From NCBI RefSeq assembly GCF_041270065.1, contig NZ_CP065958.1:3906001-3970000 (forward strand): a stretch of DNA of 64,000 nucleotides, given 5' to 3'. This stretch comes from Streptomyces fradiae (GTDB lineage: Bacteria; Actinomycetota; Actinomycetes; Streptomycetales; Streptomycetaceae). Position 1 is the first letter of the stretch. Each line of letters begins with the position of its first letter. The position numbers were made by a program, and so were the translations under genes. The notes under the pieces were generated by a model. The model had not been told where the DNA came from, did no database searches, and worked only from the letters and a program-made list of their open reading frames with translations. Below are positions 7,750 through 16,635 of the stretch, piece by piece.

Positions 7750-9192
7750 ATGAGCGTTGTCACCAACACGACCACCATCGGCGCGATCGAGGCGCCGAGC
7801 CGCCGCAACACCGAGCTGGTGCTGCTCGCGATCGCCGTCGCCATCCCGGTGTTCGCGTACCTGAACGTCGGTCTGGCGATCGACGGGAAGGTGCCGGCGG
7901 GCATGCTCGGGTACGGGGCGGGGCTCACCCTCCTCGCGGGCGTCGCGCACCTCGTGGTGCGCAAGTGGGCGCCGTACGCGGACCCGCTGCTGCTGCCGCT
8001 GGCGACGCTGCTCAACGGCATGGGTCTGGTGCTGATCTGGCGCCTGGACCAGTCGCCGCGGCTGATCGCCCGGTCGATGGCGCAGTTCAACAGCTTCAGC
8101 CCGGACGCGCCGAAGCAGATGATGTACTCGGCGATCGGCATCGCGATGTTCGTGGGCGTGCTGCTGATCCTGAAGGACCACCGGGTCCTGCAGCGCTACA
8201 CGTACATCTCGATGGCCGCCGCGCTCGTCCTGCTGCTGCTGCCGCTCGTGCCCGGTCTGGGTTCCGACGTGTTCGGCGCCAAGATCTGGATCAACGTCGG
8301 TGGTTTCTCCATCCAGCCCGGTGAGTTCGCCAAGCTGGTCCTGGCCGTGTTCTTCTCCGGCTATCTGATGGTGAAGCGGGACGCGCTGGCGCTGGCCAGC
8401 CGCCGTTTCATGGGGCTGTACCTGCCGCGTGGCCGTGACCTGGGCCCGATCCTGACGATCTGGGCGATCAGCCTGCTCATCCTGGTCTTCGAGAACGACC
8501 TCGGAACCTCGCTGCTGTTCTTCGGCATGTTCGTGATCATGCTGTACGTGGCGACGGAGCGGACCAGCTGGGTCGTCATGGGTCTGCTGATGTCCACCGC
8601 GGGCGCCGTGGTGGTCGGCTCGACCGCCTCGCACGTGAAGTCCCGTGTGGCCGCCTGGATCGACCCCTTCGAGTGCCTGAAGACGGCACCCGAGGGCTCC
8701 AACATGGCCGCGGCCTGTGACCAGATGACGCAGGTGCTGATGTCGTTCGGCTCCGGCGGCATCCTCGGCACCGGCATGGGCCAGGGCAACTCGGACCTGA
8801 TCGGCTTCGCCGCCAACTCCGACTTCATCTTCGCCACCGTCGGCGAGGAGCTCGGTCTGGCCGGCGTCATGGTCTTCCTGCTGTTCTACGGTCTGATCGT
8901 CGAGCGCGGTGTGCGCACCGCGCTGGCGGCCCGCGACCCGTTCGGCAAGCTCCTCGCGATGGGCCTGTCCGGCGCCTTCGCGCTGCAGGTCTTCGTCGTC
9001 GCCGGCGGTGTGATGGGCCTCATCCCGCTGACCGGTATGACGATGCCGTTCCTCGCCTACGGTGGTTCGTCCGTGATCGCCAACTGGGCGCTGATCGGCG
9101 TGCTGATCCGGATCAGCGACACCGCGCGCCGCCCCGCGCCCTCCCCCGCCCCGAACCCCGACGCCGAGATGACGCAGGTGGTCCGTCCGTGA
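7750..9192 (+). CDS. rodA: SEDS-family peptidoglycan glycosyltransferase (RodA/FtsW type)
   Basis: A polytopic membrane protein of 480 residues in the SEDS family, which polymerises lipid II into glycan strands with a partner class B PBP. Hydrophobic helices occupy most of residues 22-455. Conserved features include GFSIQPGEFAKLVLAVFFSG, the acidic segment FENDLGTSLLFFGMF, and the C-terminal GLIPLTGMTMPFLAYGGSS. The last 25 residues are a Pro-rich cytoplasmic tail. The stop overlaps the start of the downstream PBP gene by four bases (GTGA), indicating translational coupling to its likely partner. In S. coelicolor the gene here has been called ftsW-like or rodA; RodA-type elongation is favoured by the PbpA pairing. 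Confidence 0.92.
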   Translation: MSVVTNTTTIGAIEAPSRRNTELVLLAIAVAIPVFAYLNVGLAIDGKVPAGMLGYGAGLTLLAGVAHLVVRKWAPYADPLLLPLATLLNGMGLVLIWRLDQSPRLIARSMAQFNSFSPDAPKQMMYSAIGIAMFVGVLLILKDHRVLQRYTYISMAAALVLLLLPLVPGLGSDVFGAKIWINVGGFSIQPGEFAKLVLAVFFSGYLMVKRDALALASRRFMGLYLPRGRDLGPILTIWAISLLILVFENDLGTSLLFFGMFVIMLYVATERTSWVVMGLLMSTAGAVVVGSTASHVKSRVAAWIDPFECLKTAPEGSNMAAACDQMTQVLMSFGSGGILGTGMGQGNSDLIGFAANSDFIFATVGEELGLAGVMVFLLFYGLIVERGVRTALAARDPFGKLLAMGLSGAFALQVFVVAGGVMGLIPLTGMTMPFLAYGGSSVIANWALIGVLIRISDTARRPAPSPAPNPDAEMTQVVRP

Positions 9193-10655
9193 ACAAGCCG
9201 CTGCGCCGGGTCGCGATCTTCTGCGGTCTGCTGATCCTCGCCCTGCTGGTGCGCGACAACTGGCTCCAGTACGTGCGCGCCGACGAGCTCAACGCCCACC
9301 CGAAGAACCGGCGGGTGACGATCGAGCGCTACGCCAGCGAGCGCGGCAACATCATCGTCGACGGCAAGCCGATCACCGGCTCCGTCGATTCGGGCGACGA
9401 GTTCTACGCGTACAAGCGGACCTATGTCGACGGCCCCATGTGGGCGCCGGTGACGGGGTACGCCTCGCAGGCCTTCGACGCCAGCCAGATCGAGAAGATC
9501 GAGGACGGCATCCTCACCGGCAACGACGACCGGCTGTTCTTCGACCGCACGCTGTCGATGTTCACGGGCGAGAAGAAGAAGGGCGGCGACGTCGTCACCA
9601 CCCTGAACGGGGCCGCGCAGAAGGCCGCGTTCAAGGGCCTCGGCTCCAAGACGGGCGCGGTCGTGGCGATCGAGCCGTCGACCGGCAAGATCCTGGCGCT
9701 CGCGTCCACCCCGTCGTACGACCCCGCGTCCTTCGCCGGCTACCACAACAAGGACTCCGAGGCGTGGAACGCCCTGGAGAAGGACAAGAACAAGCCGAAG
9801 CTGAACCGCGCGCTGCGCGAGATCTACCCGCCCGGCTCCGTGTTCAAGGTGGTCACCGCCGCCGCGGCGCTCGAGAGCGGCAAGGTCACCGACATCAACG
9901 CGCCCACCGACACCCCCGAGGGCTGGAAGATCCCCCTCTCCACCAAGGAGATGGTGAACCACGCCAGCGGCTGCGCGAACGCGAGCCTGAACAAGGCGCT
10001 CGAGGTCTCCTGCAACTCGGTGTTCGCGAAGCTCGGTGACGACGTCGGCCAGGACAAGATGGTCGAGACGGCCGAGAAGTTCGGTTTCAACGCCGAGCAG
10101 TTCGTTCCGGTTCGCGCCGTCTCCTCGGTCTTCGACAAGAACGCCGACCGCGGTGGAAACGCCCTGTCGTCGATCGGCCAGTTCAACACCGCGACCACCC
10201 CGCTGCAGATGGCGATGGTCACGGCCGCGATCGCCAACGACGGCAAGCTGATGAAGCCGTACATGATCGACGAGCTGCGCGCGCCGAACCTGGACGTCCT
10301 GGAGAAGACCGAGCCGTCGGAGCTCAGCCGCCCGGTCTCCCCGGAGACCGCCCAGAAGCTCCAGCAGATGATGGAGAACGTCGTCTCCAACGGCACCGGC
10401 GGCAACGCCGACGTGAACATGGACGGCGTGAAGGTCGGCGGCAAGACCGGTACGGCGCAGCACGGCGAGAAGAACGCCAAGCGGCCGTACGCCTGGTTCA
10501 TCTCCTACGCGAAGACGGCGGACGGCTCGCCGGTCGCGGTCGCCGTGGTCGTCGAGGACTCGGCGGGCACGAACCGCGAGGACATCACGGGCGGCGGCCT
10601 GGCGGCCCCGATCGCCAAGGCCGTCATGAAGGCCGTGCTGAAGGGCAGGAGCTGA
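9189..10655 (+). CDS. pbpA: Class B penicillin-binding protein PbpA (transpeptidase)
   Basis: A protein of 488 residues with a short cytoplasmic start, one membrane helix (about 7-22) and a periplasmic transpeptidase domain that cross-links peptidoglycan. Active-site motifs are SVFK with Ser217 as nucleophile (PPGSVFKVV), SCN in LEVSCNSVF, and KTG in VGGKTGTAQ. The N-terminal dimerisation part starts with ERGNIIVDGKPI. There are no PASTA domains, in contrast to many FtsI proteins. Its four-base overlap with the SEDS gene suggests the pair acts as one glycosyltransferase/transpeptidase unit. Confidence 0.94.
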   Translation: MNKPLRRVAIFCGLLILALLVRDNWLQYVRADELNAHPKNRRVTIERYASERGNIIVDGKPITGSVDSGDEFYAYKRTYVDGPMWAPVTGYASQAFDASQIEKIEDGILTGNDDRLFFDRTLSMFTGEKKKGGDVVTTLNGAAQKAAFKGLGSKTGAVVAIEPSTGKILALASTPSYDPASFAGYHNKDSEAWNALEKDKNKPKLNRALREIYPPGSVFKVVTAAAALESGKVTDINAPTDTPEGWKIPLSTKEMVNHASGCANASLNKALEVSCNSVFAKLGDDVGQDKMVETAEKFGFNAEQFVPVRAVSSVFDKNADRGGNALSSIGQFNTATTPLQMAMVTAAIANDGKLMKPYMIDELRAPNLDVLEKTEPSELSRPVSPETAQKLQQMMENVVSNGTGGNADVNMDGVKVGGKTGTAQHGEKNAKRPYAWFISYAKTADGSPVAVAVVVEDSAGTNREDITGGGLAAPIAKAVMKAVLKGRS

Positions 10656-10889
10656 ACGGCGGCCGGGGCTGAAGGGCAGAAGCTGATCTTCCGGACGTAC
10701 GGCGCCGGGCCGGTCGCCGGGCTCGGTGACCGGCGCCACGCCCGGGCCCCGGCCGTGTACCGGTCGGGTATCAGGTGGCGGTCGGCGGACGAAGCGGTTC
10801 CCCGCGGCCGGTAGCGTATGCGCGAACAGCACACACCGCCGGACCACACACGGGTGCGGTCGGGACAGACGGAGAGGGCTGGAGAAGCT

Positions 10890-12875
10890 ATGGAAGAGCC
10901 GCGTCGCCTCGGCGGCCGGTACGAGCTGGGCTCGGTGCTCGGCCGTGGTGGCATGGCCGAGGTGTACCTCGCGCACGACACCCGGCTCGGCCGCACCGTG
11001 GCCGTGAAGACGCTGCGGGCCGATCTCGCCCGTGATCCGTCCTTCCAGGCCCGGTTCCGCCGCGAAGCCCAGTCTGCCGCCTCGCTGAACCATCCGGCGA
11101 TCGTCGCGGTCTACGACACCGGCGAGGACTACGTCGACGGCGTGTCCATCCCGTACATCGTGATGGAGTACGTCGACGGGTCGACCCTGCGTGAGCTGCT
11201 GCACTCCGGGCGCAAGCTGCTGCCCGAGCGCACGCTGGAGATGACCGTCGGCATCCTGCAGGCGCTGGAGTACTCGCACCGCGCCGGCATCGTGCACCGT
11301 GACATCAAGCCGGCGAACGTCATGCTGACCCGCACCGGCCAGGTCAAGGTCATGGACTTCGGCATCGCGCGCGCCATGGGCGACGCGGGCATGACCATGA
11401 CGCAGACCGCCGCGGTGATCGGCACGGCGCAGTACCTCTCCCCGGAGCAGGCCAAGGGCGAGCAGGTCGACGCCCGCTCCGACCTGTACTCCACCGGATG
11501 TCTGCTCTACGAGCTGCTGACCGTGCGGCCGCCGTTCATCGGCGACTCGCCGGTCGCCGTCGCGTACCAGCACGTGCGCGAGGAGCCGCAGCCGCCGAGC
11601 GTCTACGACCCCGAGATCACGCCCGAGATGGACGCCATCGTCCTGAAGGCGCTGGTCAAGGACCCCGACTACCGCTACCAGTCCGCCGACGAGATGCGCG
11701 CGGACATCGAGGCGTGCCTCGACGGCCAGCCGGTCGCCGCGACCGCCGCGATGGGCGCCGCCGCGTACGGCGGGGGCTACGGCGGCGGATACGCCCCGGA
11801 CGACCAGCCGACGACGGCACTGCGCCAGGCCGACCCGGGCGGGCAGACCACGATGCTGCCGCCGATGAACCCGGACGACGGCGGCTACGGCTACGACGAC
11901 CGCCAGGGCGGGCGCCGCCAGAACCGCCAGAAGAAGTCGAACACCTCGACCATCCTGCTGGTCCTCGCCGGCGTCCTGGTCCTGGTCGGCGCGATCCTCA
12001 TCGGCAACTCGCTGATGAAGGGCAACGACAAGCCGCAGCAGGTGCCGGTCCCGTCCTTCGTCGGGAAGTCCCTGAAGGAGGCCGAGGGCCTCGCGACGAA
12101 CTCGCAGGTGAAGGTCGCCCAGGCCGGGACCGAGCGCTGCGACCAGCCGAAGGGCCTGATCTGCTCGCAGGACCCGGCGGCCGACGGCGTGGCGAAGATC
12201 GACACCGGCGCGACCATCAACGTGATCGTCTCCGAGGGCGCGCCGCAGGTCGAGGTCCCGGACGTCGTCGAGCAGTCCCAGGCACGCGCCGAGGAGACCC
12301 TGCGCGCCAAGGGCTTCAAGGTCGTCGTCGAGCAGAAGGAGTCCGACGAGGATCCGGGCAAGGTCCTGAGCCAGGACCCGACCGGCAACTCGAAGGCGGA
12401 GAAGAACTCCACGGTCACCATCACCGTCTCCAAGAAGCAGCAGTCGCAGCTGCCCAACGTCACCAACCGCAGCTACGACCAGGCCGTGCAGCAGCTCTCC
12501 GGGCTCGGCTTCACCAATGTCGCCCGCCAGGACGTGGACTCCGACCAGCCCGCGGGCACGGTCGTCGGCCAGACCCCGAACGGCGACACCAACCAGCCGA
12601 AGGACGTCCAGATCACGCTGAAGGTCTCCAAGGGCCCGCAGCAGCCGGCTCAGGTCCAGATCCCGACCGACGTCGGCGGCAAGAAGTTCAGCGAGGTGAA
12701 GGCGCAGCTGGAGGCCCTCGGCCTGAGCGTGGTCCAGCAGGGCTCGGACAAGGGCAACGCGACCGTCATGGGCACCAACCCGCCGGCCGGTTCGATGGTG
12801 AACGCGGGTGACACCGTCACCGTGTTCACGGTGGGCGGCAACAACGACGACGGGAACGGCGGCTTCTTCGGCTAG
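10890..12875 (+). CDS. pknB: PASTA-domain Ser/Thr protein kinase PknB
   Basis: A membrane receptor kinase of 661 residues. The ATG at 10890 follows GGAG; an upstream in-frame ATG at 10818 adds only non-conserved sequence. The kinase domain (about 11-280) has GRGGMAEVY, catalytic Lys40 (VAVKTL), HRDIKPANVM with Asp138, DFG at 156-158, and an activation loop TMTMTQTAAVIGT carrying the Thr residues normally autophosphorylated. A juxtamembrane segment leads to one helix (about 351-372). Four PASTA repeats (about 385-655) with PxVxG-type starts bind muropeptides or lipid II. The FHA proteins and phosphatase of the pathway lie upstream on the same strand. Transcription ends at a strong bidirectional hairpin. 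Confidence 0.96.
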   Translation: MEEPRRLGGRYELGSVLGRGGMAEVYLAHDTRLGRTVAVKTLRADLARDPSFQARFRREAQSAASLNHPAIVAVYDTGEDYVDGVSIPYIVMEYVDGSTLRELLHSGRKLLPERTLEMTVGILQALEYSHRAGIVHRDIKPANVMLTRTGQVKVMDFGIARAMGDAGMTMTQTAAVIGTAQYLSPEQAKGEQVDARSDLYSTGCLLYELLTVRPPFIGDSPVAVAYQHVREEPQPPSVYDPEITPEMDAIVLKALVKDPDYRYQSADEMRADIEACLDGQPVAATAAMGAAAYGGGYGGGYAPDDQPTTALRQADPGGQTTMLPPMNPDDGGYGYDDRQGGRRQNRQKKSNTSTILLVLAGVLVLVGAILIGNSLMKGNDKPQQVPVPSFVGKSLKEAEGLATNSQVKVAQAGTERCDQPKGLICSQDPAADGVAKIDTGATINVIVSEGAPQVEVPDVVEQSQARAEETLRAKGFKVVVEQKESDEDPGKVLSQDPTGNSKAEKNSTVTITVSKKQQSQLPNVTNRSYDQAVQQLSGLGFTNVARQDVDSDQPAGTVVGQTPNGDTNQPKDVQITLKVSKGPQQPAQVQIPTDVGGKKFSEVKAQLEALGLSVVQQGSDKGNATVMGTNPPAGSMVNAGDTVTVFTVGGNNDDGNGGFFG

Positions 12876-12907
12876 CCGGTCGTCGGTAGCCGCTACCGCA
12901 GGACATA

Positions 12908-12945
12908 CGAAAGTGGACCCGCCCTTCTGGGCGGGTCCACTTTCG
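12908..12945. terminator. Bidirectional terminator between pknB and sortase genes
   Basis: CGAAAGTGGACCCGCCC (12908-12924) is the exact reverse complement of 12929-12945, with a four-base loop TTCT. It lies between converging genes (pknB stop at 12875, sortase stop at 12965), so it can serve both. The A- and T-runs at the stem edges favour function in either direction. Confidence 0.9.
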
Positions 12946-12964
12946 TTGTGCCGAGCGCAGGTGC

Positions 12965-13645
12965 TCAGCGCAGTTCGGCGGGCGGCGTGCGCCGGGCGTC
13001 GACCTTCTCGGTGCGGGTCAGCTCGCCCCACACGATGTAGCGGAAGTCCGAGGTGTACATCGGGGTGCACGTGGTGAGGGTGATGTAGCGGCCCGGCTTC
13101 GCCTTGCCGGACTCCTTGGGGACCGGCATGAGGACGTCCACGTTGTACTTCGTGGTCTCCGGGAGGGTCTTGTAGACCTTGTAGACGTACCAGGTGTCCT
13201 TGGACTCGAAGACGATCGCGTCGCCCGCCTTGAGCTTGTGGATGTTGTGGAACTTGGCGCCGTGGCCGTCGCGGTGCGCGGCGAGCGTGAAGTTGCCCTG
13301 CTTGTCCTGCGGCAGCGCGGACTTGACCGGCTCGGTGTAGTAGCCGGCGACGCCGCCGTTGAGGATGTCGCTGTCGGTGCCCTTCTTCACCAGGACCTCG
13401 CCGTCGCCCATGGCCGGCACGTGCAGGAAGCCGATGCCGTCCTTGGTGTCGAGGGCGCCGGGGCCGGGGTCGGCGGCCCAGTGGTCGCGGACCTGGTCGC
13501 CCTCCTTGCCGGCGGCCCGGTCGGCGAGCACGTTGGTCCACCACAGCGAGTAGACGACGAAGAGACCGAGGACGAGGCCCGCGGTGATGAGGAGTTCACC
13601 GAAGACGCTGATGATCCCGGCGATCCGGTTGCGCGCTCGTGCCAC
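12965..13645 (-). CDS. Class E sortase (SrtE-like)
   Basis: A membrane-anchored transpeptidase of 226 residues that joins secreted proteins to the cell wall. An N-terminal helix (about 12-35) is followed by the sortase fold. The catalytic His is in LAAHRDGHGAKF, the Cys in TLTTCTPMYTS and the Arg in FRYIVWGEL. The start is GTG at 13645 (VARARNRI); it has only a weak GGGACGG upstream, but no better in-frame start exists before the adjacent sortase gene. Class E sortases of Streptomyces use LAxTG signals and attach chaplins. The next sortase gene lies 41 bases upstream on the same strand. Confidence 0.9.
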   Translation of the reverse strand: MARARNRIAGIISVFGELLITAGLVLGLFVVYSLWWTNVLADRAAGKEGDQVRDHWAADPGPGALDTKDGIGFLHVPAMGDGEVLVKKGTDSDILNGGVAGYYTEPVKSALPQDKQGNFTLAAHRDGHGAKFHNIHKLKAGDAIVFESKDTWYVYKVYKTLPETTKYNVDVLMPVPKESGKAKPGRYITLTTCTPMYTSDFRYIVWGELTRTEKVDARRTPPAELR

Positions 13646-13686
13646 AGGGCCGTCCCGTTCCGAAGTGGTGGTGTCGATGGTGGGGT

Positions 13687-15033
13687 TCAGCCTACGAGCG
13701 CGTCCGGCTTTCCCTTGTCGCGCGGGCGTTCCTCGACGAGCTTGCCCCACACGATCATGCGGTACGTACTGGTGAACTCGGGCGTGCAGGTGGTGAGCGT
13801 GATGTAGCGGCCGGGTCCCTTGAAGCCGGAGCCCCGCGGCACCGGGTCGATGACCGAGACGTTGGACGGCGAGGTCTGCGGGAGGATGCTCGCCATCTCG
13901 TACGTGTAGTAGGCGTCGCGGGTCTCCACGACGATCGGGTCGCCGGGCTCCAGCTGGTTGATGTAACGGAACGGCTCGCCATGGGTGTTGCGGTGGCCGG
14001 CGACGGCGAAATTGCCCTGCTTGTCGGCGGGCATCGCGGTCTTCAGCTCGCCCTCGCCGTAGTGGCCGACCATGCCCTTGTCGAGGACCTTGGTCTTGCT
14101 GATGCCCTCGGCGACGGGGACGACGACGTCGAGCTTCGGGATGTACATGATGGCGAAGCCCTTGCCGGGCTCGAAGGCGCCCGGGTCCTTGTCGCCCTGG
14201 TTGAACGAGTTCTCGATGTCCTGCTTGGCCTGGTCGGTCTCCTGGCCGGCGCGGACGTTGGTCCACCACAGCTGGTAGGTGACGAAGAGCAGCATCACCA
14301 CGCCGAAGGTGATGAAGAGTTCGCCGACCGCGCGGCTGAGGACGACGCCGGGGCTCTCCTTGGCGGCGCGGGCGGCCCTGCGGGCCTCGACCCGGGAGAG
14401 CGGGCGGGCGGGCTCGTCCGTGGCGGCCGGCTCCGGCCCGGCCGCGGCGGCGGCGCCACCGCGTCCGCCCTTGCGCCGGGCGGCCTTGCGGCGCTCGGCG
14501 CGCCCCGGCCCGGGGGCGGCGGGCCCGGGGCCCTGCGAGGGCTCCTCGACGGTGCGCAGCGCCATCGTCCCGGAGTCGTCCGGATGGCCGGTCAGGTCGT
14601 CGTCCGGTACGTCGACCGCGACCGGGTCCCCGGCGACCGGAGCGGCGTAGTCGGCGGGCTCGTACGCGGGCGTGGCGGTGTACGCCCCCTGCTCCGCGTA
14701 GTAGGTCTCCTGAGGCTGCTGGGGCGCCTGCGGCTGATGAGGCGCCTGAGGCTCCTGAAGCGGCTCCTCGGCCCCGTAGGCGCCCCCGTGGTCCTCGTAG
14801 GCCTCCGGGCCCGGTATCGGCTCGTAGGGCCGCTCGTAGGGCTGCTCGTAGGCCTCGTAGGGCTCGTAGCCGGACGCCTCCGGCCCGTACGCCTGCTGCG
14901 GGACCGGACCGGAGCCGGGTATCGACCCGTCGGGGGGCAACTGCCCCGGTGCCTGCCCCGGCCCGTGCTCGGGCCCGTGCTCCGGTTCCTCCGGCAGGTT
15001 CGCCGCCCGGAACCACGGCGACCCGGCCGTCAC
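13687..15033 (-). CDS. Class E sortase with long Pro/Gln/Tyr-rich cytoplasmic N-terminus
   Basis: A sortase of 448 residues. The first 210 or so residues are a low-complexity cytoplasmic region rich in Pro, Gln, Tyr, Gly and Glu, containing EPHGP-like and YEPYEQ-like repeats. A Lys/Arg/Ala-rich stretch, one membrane helix (about 245-265) and the catalytic domain follow. Catalytic residues are His in VAGHRNTHGEPF, Cys in TLTTCTPEFTS and Arg in YRMIVWGKL. GTG at 15033 overlaps the pabA stop by four bases (GTGA) and is preferred over the longer start at 15099, which lies inside pabA. The extended tail may recruit partners; its function is unknown. Confidence 0.88.
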   Translation of the reverse strand: MTAGSPWFRAANLPEEPEHGPEHGPGQAPGQLPPDGSIPGSGPVPQQAYGPEASGYEPYEAYEQPYERPYEPIPGPEAYEDHGGAYGAEEPLQEPQAPHQPQAPQQPQETYYAEQGAYTATPAYEPADYAAPVAGDPVAVDVPDDDLTGHPDDSGTMALRTVEEPSQGPGPAAPGPGRAERRKAARRKGGRGGAAAAAGPEPAATDEPARPLSRVEARRAARAAKESPGVVLSRAVGELFITFGVVMLLFVTYQLWWTNVRAGQETDQAKQDIENSFNQGDKDPGAFEPGKGFAIMYIPKLDVVVPVAEGISKTKVLDKGMVGHYGEGELKTAMPADKQGNFAVAGHRNTHGEPFRYINQLEPGDPIVVETRDAYYTYEMASILPQTSPSNVSVIDPVPRGSGFKGPGRYITLTTCTPEFTSTYRMIVWGKLVEERPRDKGKPDALVG

Positions 15034-15668
15034 GCGACGGCCTTGCCCACCACCGGCGCGAGTCCTTCCGACCGCGCGACCGCGCCCGTGTCGCCGCACT
15101 GCTCCAGCCAGTTGGCGAGCATCAGGTGCCCGTGCTCGGTGAGCACCGACTCGGGGTGGAACTGCACGCCTTCGACGGGCAGTTCACGGTGGCGCAGCCC
15201 CATGATGATGCCGTCCTCGGTCTGCGCGGTGACCTCGAGCTCGGCCGGCAGGGCGGCGGGCTCGGCGGCCAGCGAGTGGTAGCGGGTCGCGGTGAACGGC
15301 GAGGGCAGTCCGGCGAAGACGCCCTTGCCGCCGTGGACGACCGGCGAGGTCTTGCCGTGCAGCAGCTCGGGCGCCCGGTCGACGACTCCGCCGTACGCCA
15401 CGGCCATGGACTGCATGCCGAGGCAGACGCCGAAGACGGGCACCCCGGTCGCGGCGCAGTGGCGCACCATGTCGATGCACACCCCGGCCTGTTCGGGCGC
15501 GCCCGGCCCGGGCGAGAGCAGCACGCCGTCGAAGCCGTCCTGGGCGTGGCTCAGCTCCACCTCGTCGTTGCGGAGCACTTCGCACTCGGCGCCGAGCTGG
15601 TAGAGGTACTGCACGAGGTTGAAGACGAAGCTGTCGTAGTTGTCGACGACGAGAATTCGCGCGCTCAC
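15030..15668 (-). CDS. pabA: Aminodeoxychorismate/anthranilate synthase glutamine amidotransferase (PabA/TrpG)
   Basis: A class I glutamine amidotransferase of 212 residues supplying ammonia for aminodeoxychorismate (folate) or anthranilate (tryptophan) synthesis. Motifs are VDNYDSFVFNLVQYL at the N-terminus, LLSPGPGAPEQAG for the oxyanion region, PVFGVCLGMQ with the nucleophilic Cys, and VEGVQFHPESVLT with the catalytic His and Glu. The GTG start at 15668 overlaps the upstream small-membrane-protein stop, and its own stop overlaps the sortase start, so three genes are translationally coupled. A metabolic gene inside a cell-surface operon is conserved in Streptomyces but functionally unexplained. 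Confidence 0.93.
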   Translation of the reverse strand: MSARILVVDNYDSFVFNLVQYLYQLGAECEVLRNDEVELSHAQDGFDGVLLSPGPGAPEQAGVCIDMVRHCAATGVPVFGVCLGMQSMAVAYGGVVDRAPELLHGKTSPVVHGGKGVFAGLPSPFTATRYHSLAAEPAALPAELEVTAQTEDGIIMGLRHRELPVEGVQFHPESVLTEHGHLMLANWLEQCGDTGAVARSEGLAPVVGKAVA

Positions 15669-15826
15669 TGGCCGTCCACCGTCACATCGTTGAACGGAAG
15701 CAGCGGCTCCGCCCAGGGGAACACGTACTGGAAGAGGGCGTAGACGACCGCGAGCACCAGCACGACCGAGATCAGCGCCTTCACCCAGGCGTTGCCCGGC
15801 AGATGCCGCCAGATCCATCCGTACAT
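15665..15826 (-). CDS. Small single-helix membrane protein (53 residues)
   Basis: It begins MYGWIWRHLPGNAWVKAL, then has one membrane helix (about residues 18-38) and an acidic extracytoplasmic end NDVTVDGQ. The start is ATG at 15826 with the purine-rich GGGGCGGCGGA upstream. Its TGA overlaps the GTG of pabA. I recognise it as a conserved unnamed protein of this Streptomyces neighbourhood; no function is known to me. Coupling to pabA and two sortases suggests a constant expression ratio with them. Confidence 0.8.
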   Translation of the reverse strand: MYGWIWRHLPGNAWVKALISVVLVLAVVYALFQYVFPWAEPLLPFNDVTVDGQ

Positions 15827-15891
15827 GACGTCCGCCGCCCCTTTCCGTTCGTTACGGGGACCAGAGTACGGGTCGGAGGGGCGCTCGCGGG

Positions 15892-16584
15892 TCAGCTGTC
15901 CAAAGCCTGTGGACGACCTGCCGTCACCGGCTGGGTGGCGTCCAGGTGGGCCCAGGCGATCAGCCGGTGGCTGCTGCCCCACTCGGGATCGCAGGTGGTG
16001 AGGGTGAGGTAGCGGCCGGGCCCGGAGAACCCGGACTTGCGCGGCACGGGGTCGATGACGCCGGTGTCGGTGGGCACGGTCCGGTAGGGCTCGCGGTCGA
16101 TCCGGTACGTGAACCAGGTCGTCCCGTCGGTGAGGACCACGGCGTCGCCCTTGCGCAGCCGGGGGAAGTCCTTGAACGGATCTCCGTACGTGCGGCGGTG
16201 GCCGGCCACGGAGAAGTTGCCGGTCTCGCCGAGCCGGGCGGTGCCGGCGTAGTGGCCGAGGCCCTTCTTGAGGGTGCCGACGGCGGTGCCCTCCAGGACC
16301 GGCCACTCCCAGTCCCGGCCGAGCCGGGGCACGTACATGACGGCGAAGCCCTTGCCCGCGGTGTACGGGGCGGGGGCGGGCTTCGCGCCGGGCGCGGCGG
16401 GCCCGGGGGCCGGTTCGACCGGGTGGTCCACCCACTCCTGCTGGAGGGTGTCGAGCTGACCCGCGGTGGCACTGTCGGCCTGCACTCCCGTCCAGTACAG
16501 GAGGTAGGCGACGAAGAGCACGATCAGGGCGCCGGCGGTGATGCACAGTTCGCTGAGGGTCCGTACGACCAGGCGCAGTGCCAC
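15892..16584 (-). CDS. Third class E-like sortase
   Basis: A sortase of 230 residues starting at GTG 16584 (VALRLVVRTL). One membrane helix spans about residues 13-33. A Pro/Ala-rich spacer (about 58-75) precedes the catalytic barrel. Active-site residues are His in VAGHRRTYGDPF, Cys in TLTTCDPEWGSS and Arg in SHRLIAWAHL. The residues after Cys (DPEWGS) differ from the CTP pattern of the two neighbouring sortases, so substrate choice may differ. It lies 65 bases upstream of the small-membrane-protein gene on the same strand. My recollection of S. coelicolor is of two sortase genes here, so this copy may be lineage-specific. Confidence 0.88.
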   Translation of the reverse strand: MALRLVVRTLSELCITAGALIVLFVAYLLYWTGVQADSATAGQLDTLQQEWVDHPVEPAPGPAAPGAKPAPAPYTAGKGFAVMYVPRLGRDWEWPVLEGTAVGTLKKGLGHYAGTARLGETGNFSVAGHRRTYGDPFKDFPRLRKGDAVVLTDGTTWFTYRIDREPYRTVPTDTGVIDPVPRKSGFSGPGRYLTLTTCDPEWGSSHRLIAWAHLDATQPVTAGRPQALDS

Positions 16585-16635
16585 CGGCCCTCCCCGAGCA
16601 GTCGGCCTCAGCTCACCGGCCTCGGCTCACGGGCT

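Noticed and set aside
10656..10889. Direct repeat GCTGAAGGGCAGAAGCTGA-like sequence after pbpA
   Set aside because: It is a short duplication of the pbpA end with no sign of function; nothing else was seen in this gap besides the pknB ribosome site.
9057..13544. A 1495-codon open frame on the minus strand
   Set aside because: It lies opposite pbpA and pknB, has repetitive Arg/Val/Leu/Asp composition and no domain. It is the usual mirror frame of GC-rich coding sequence.
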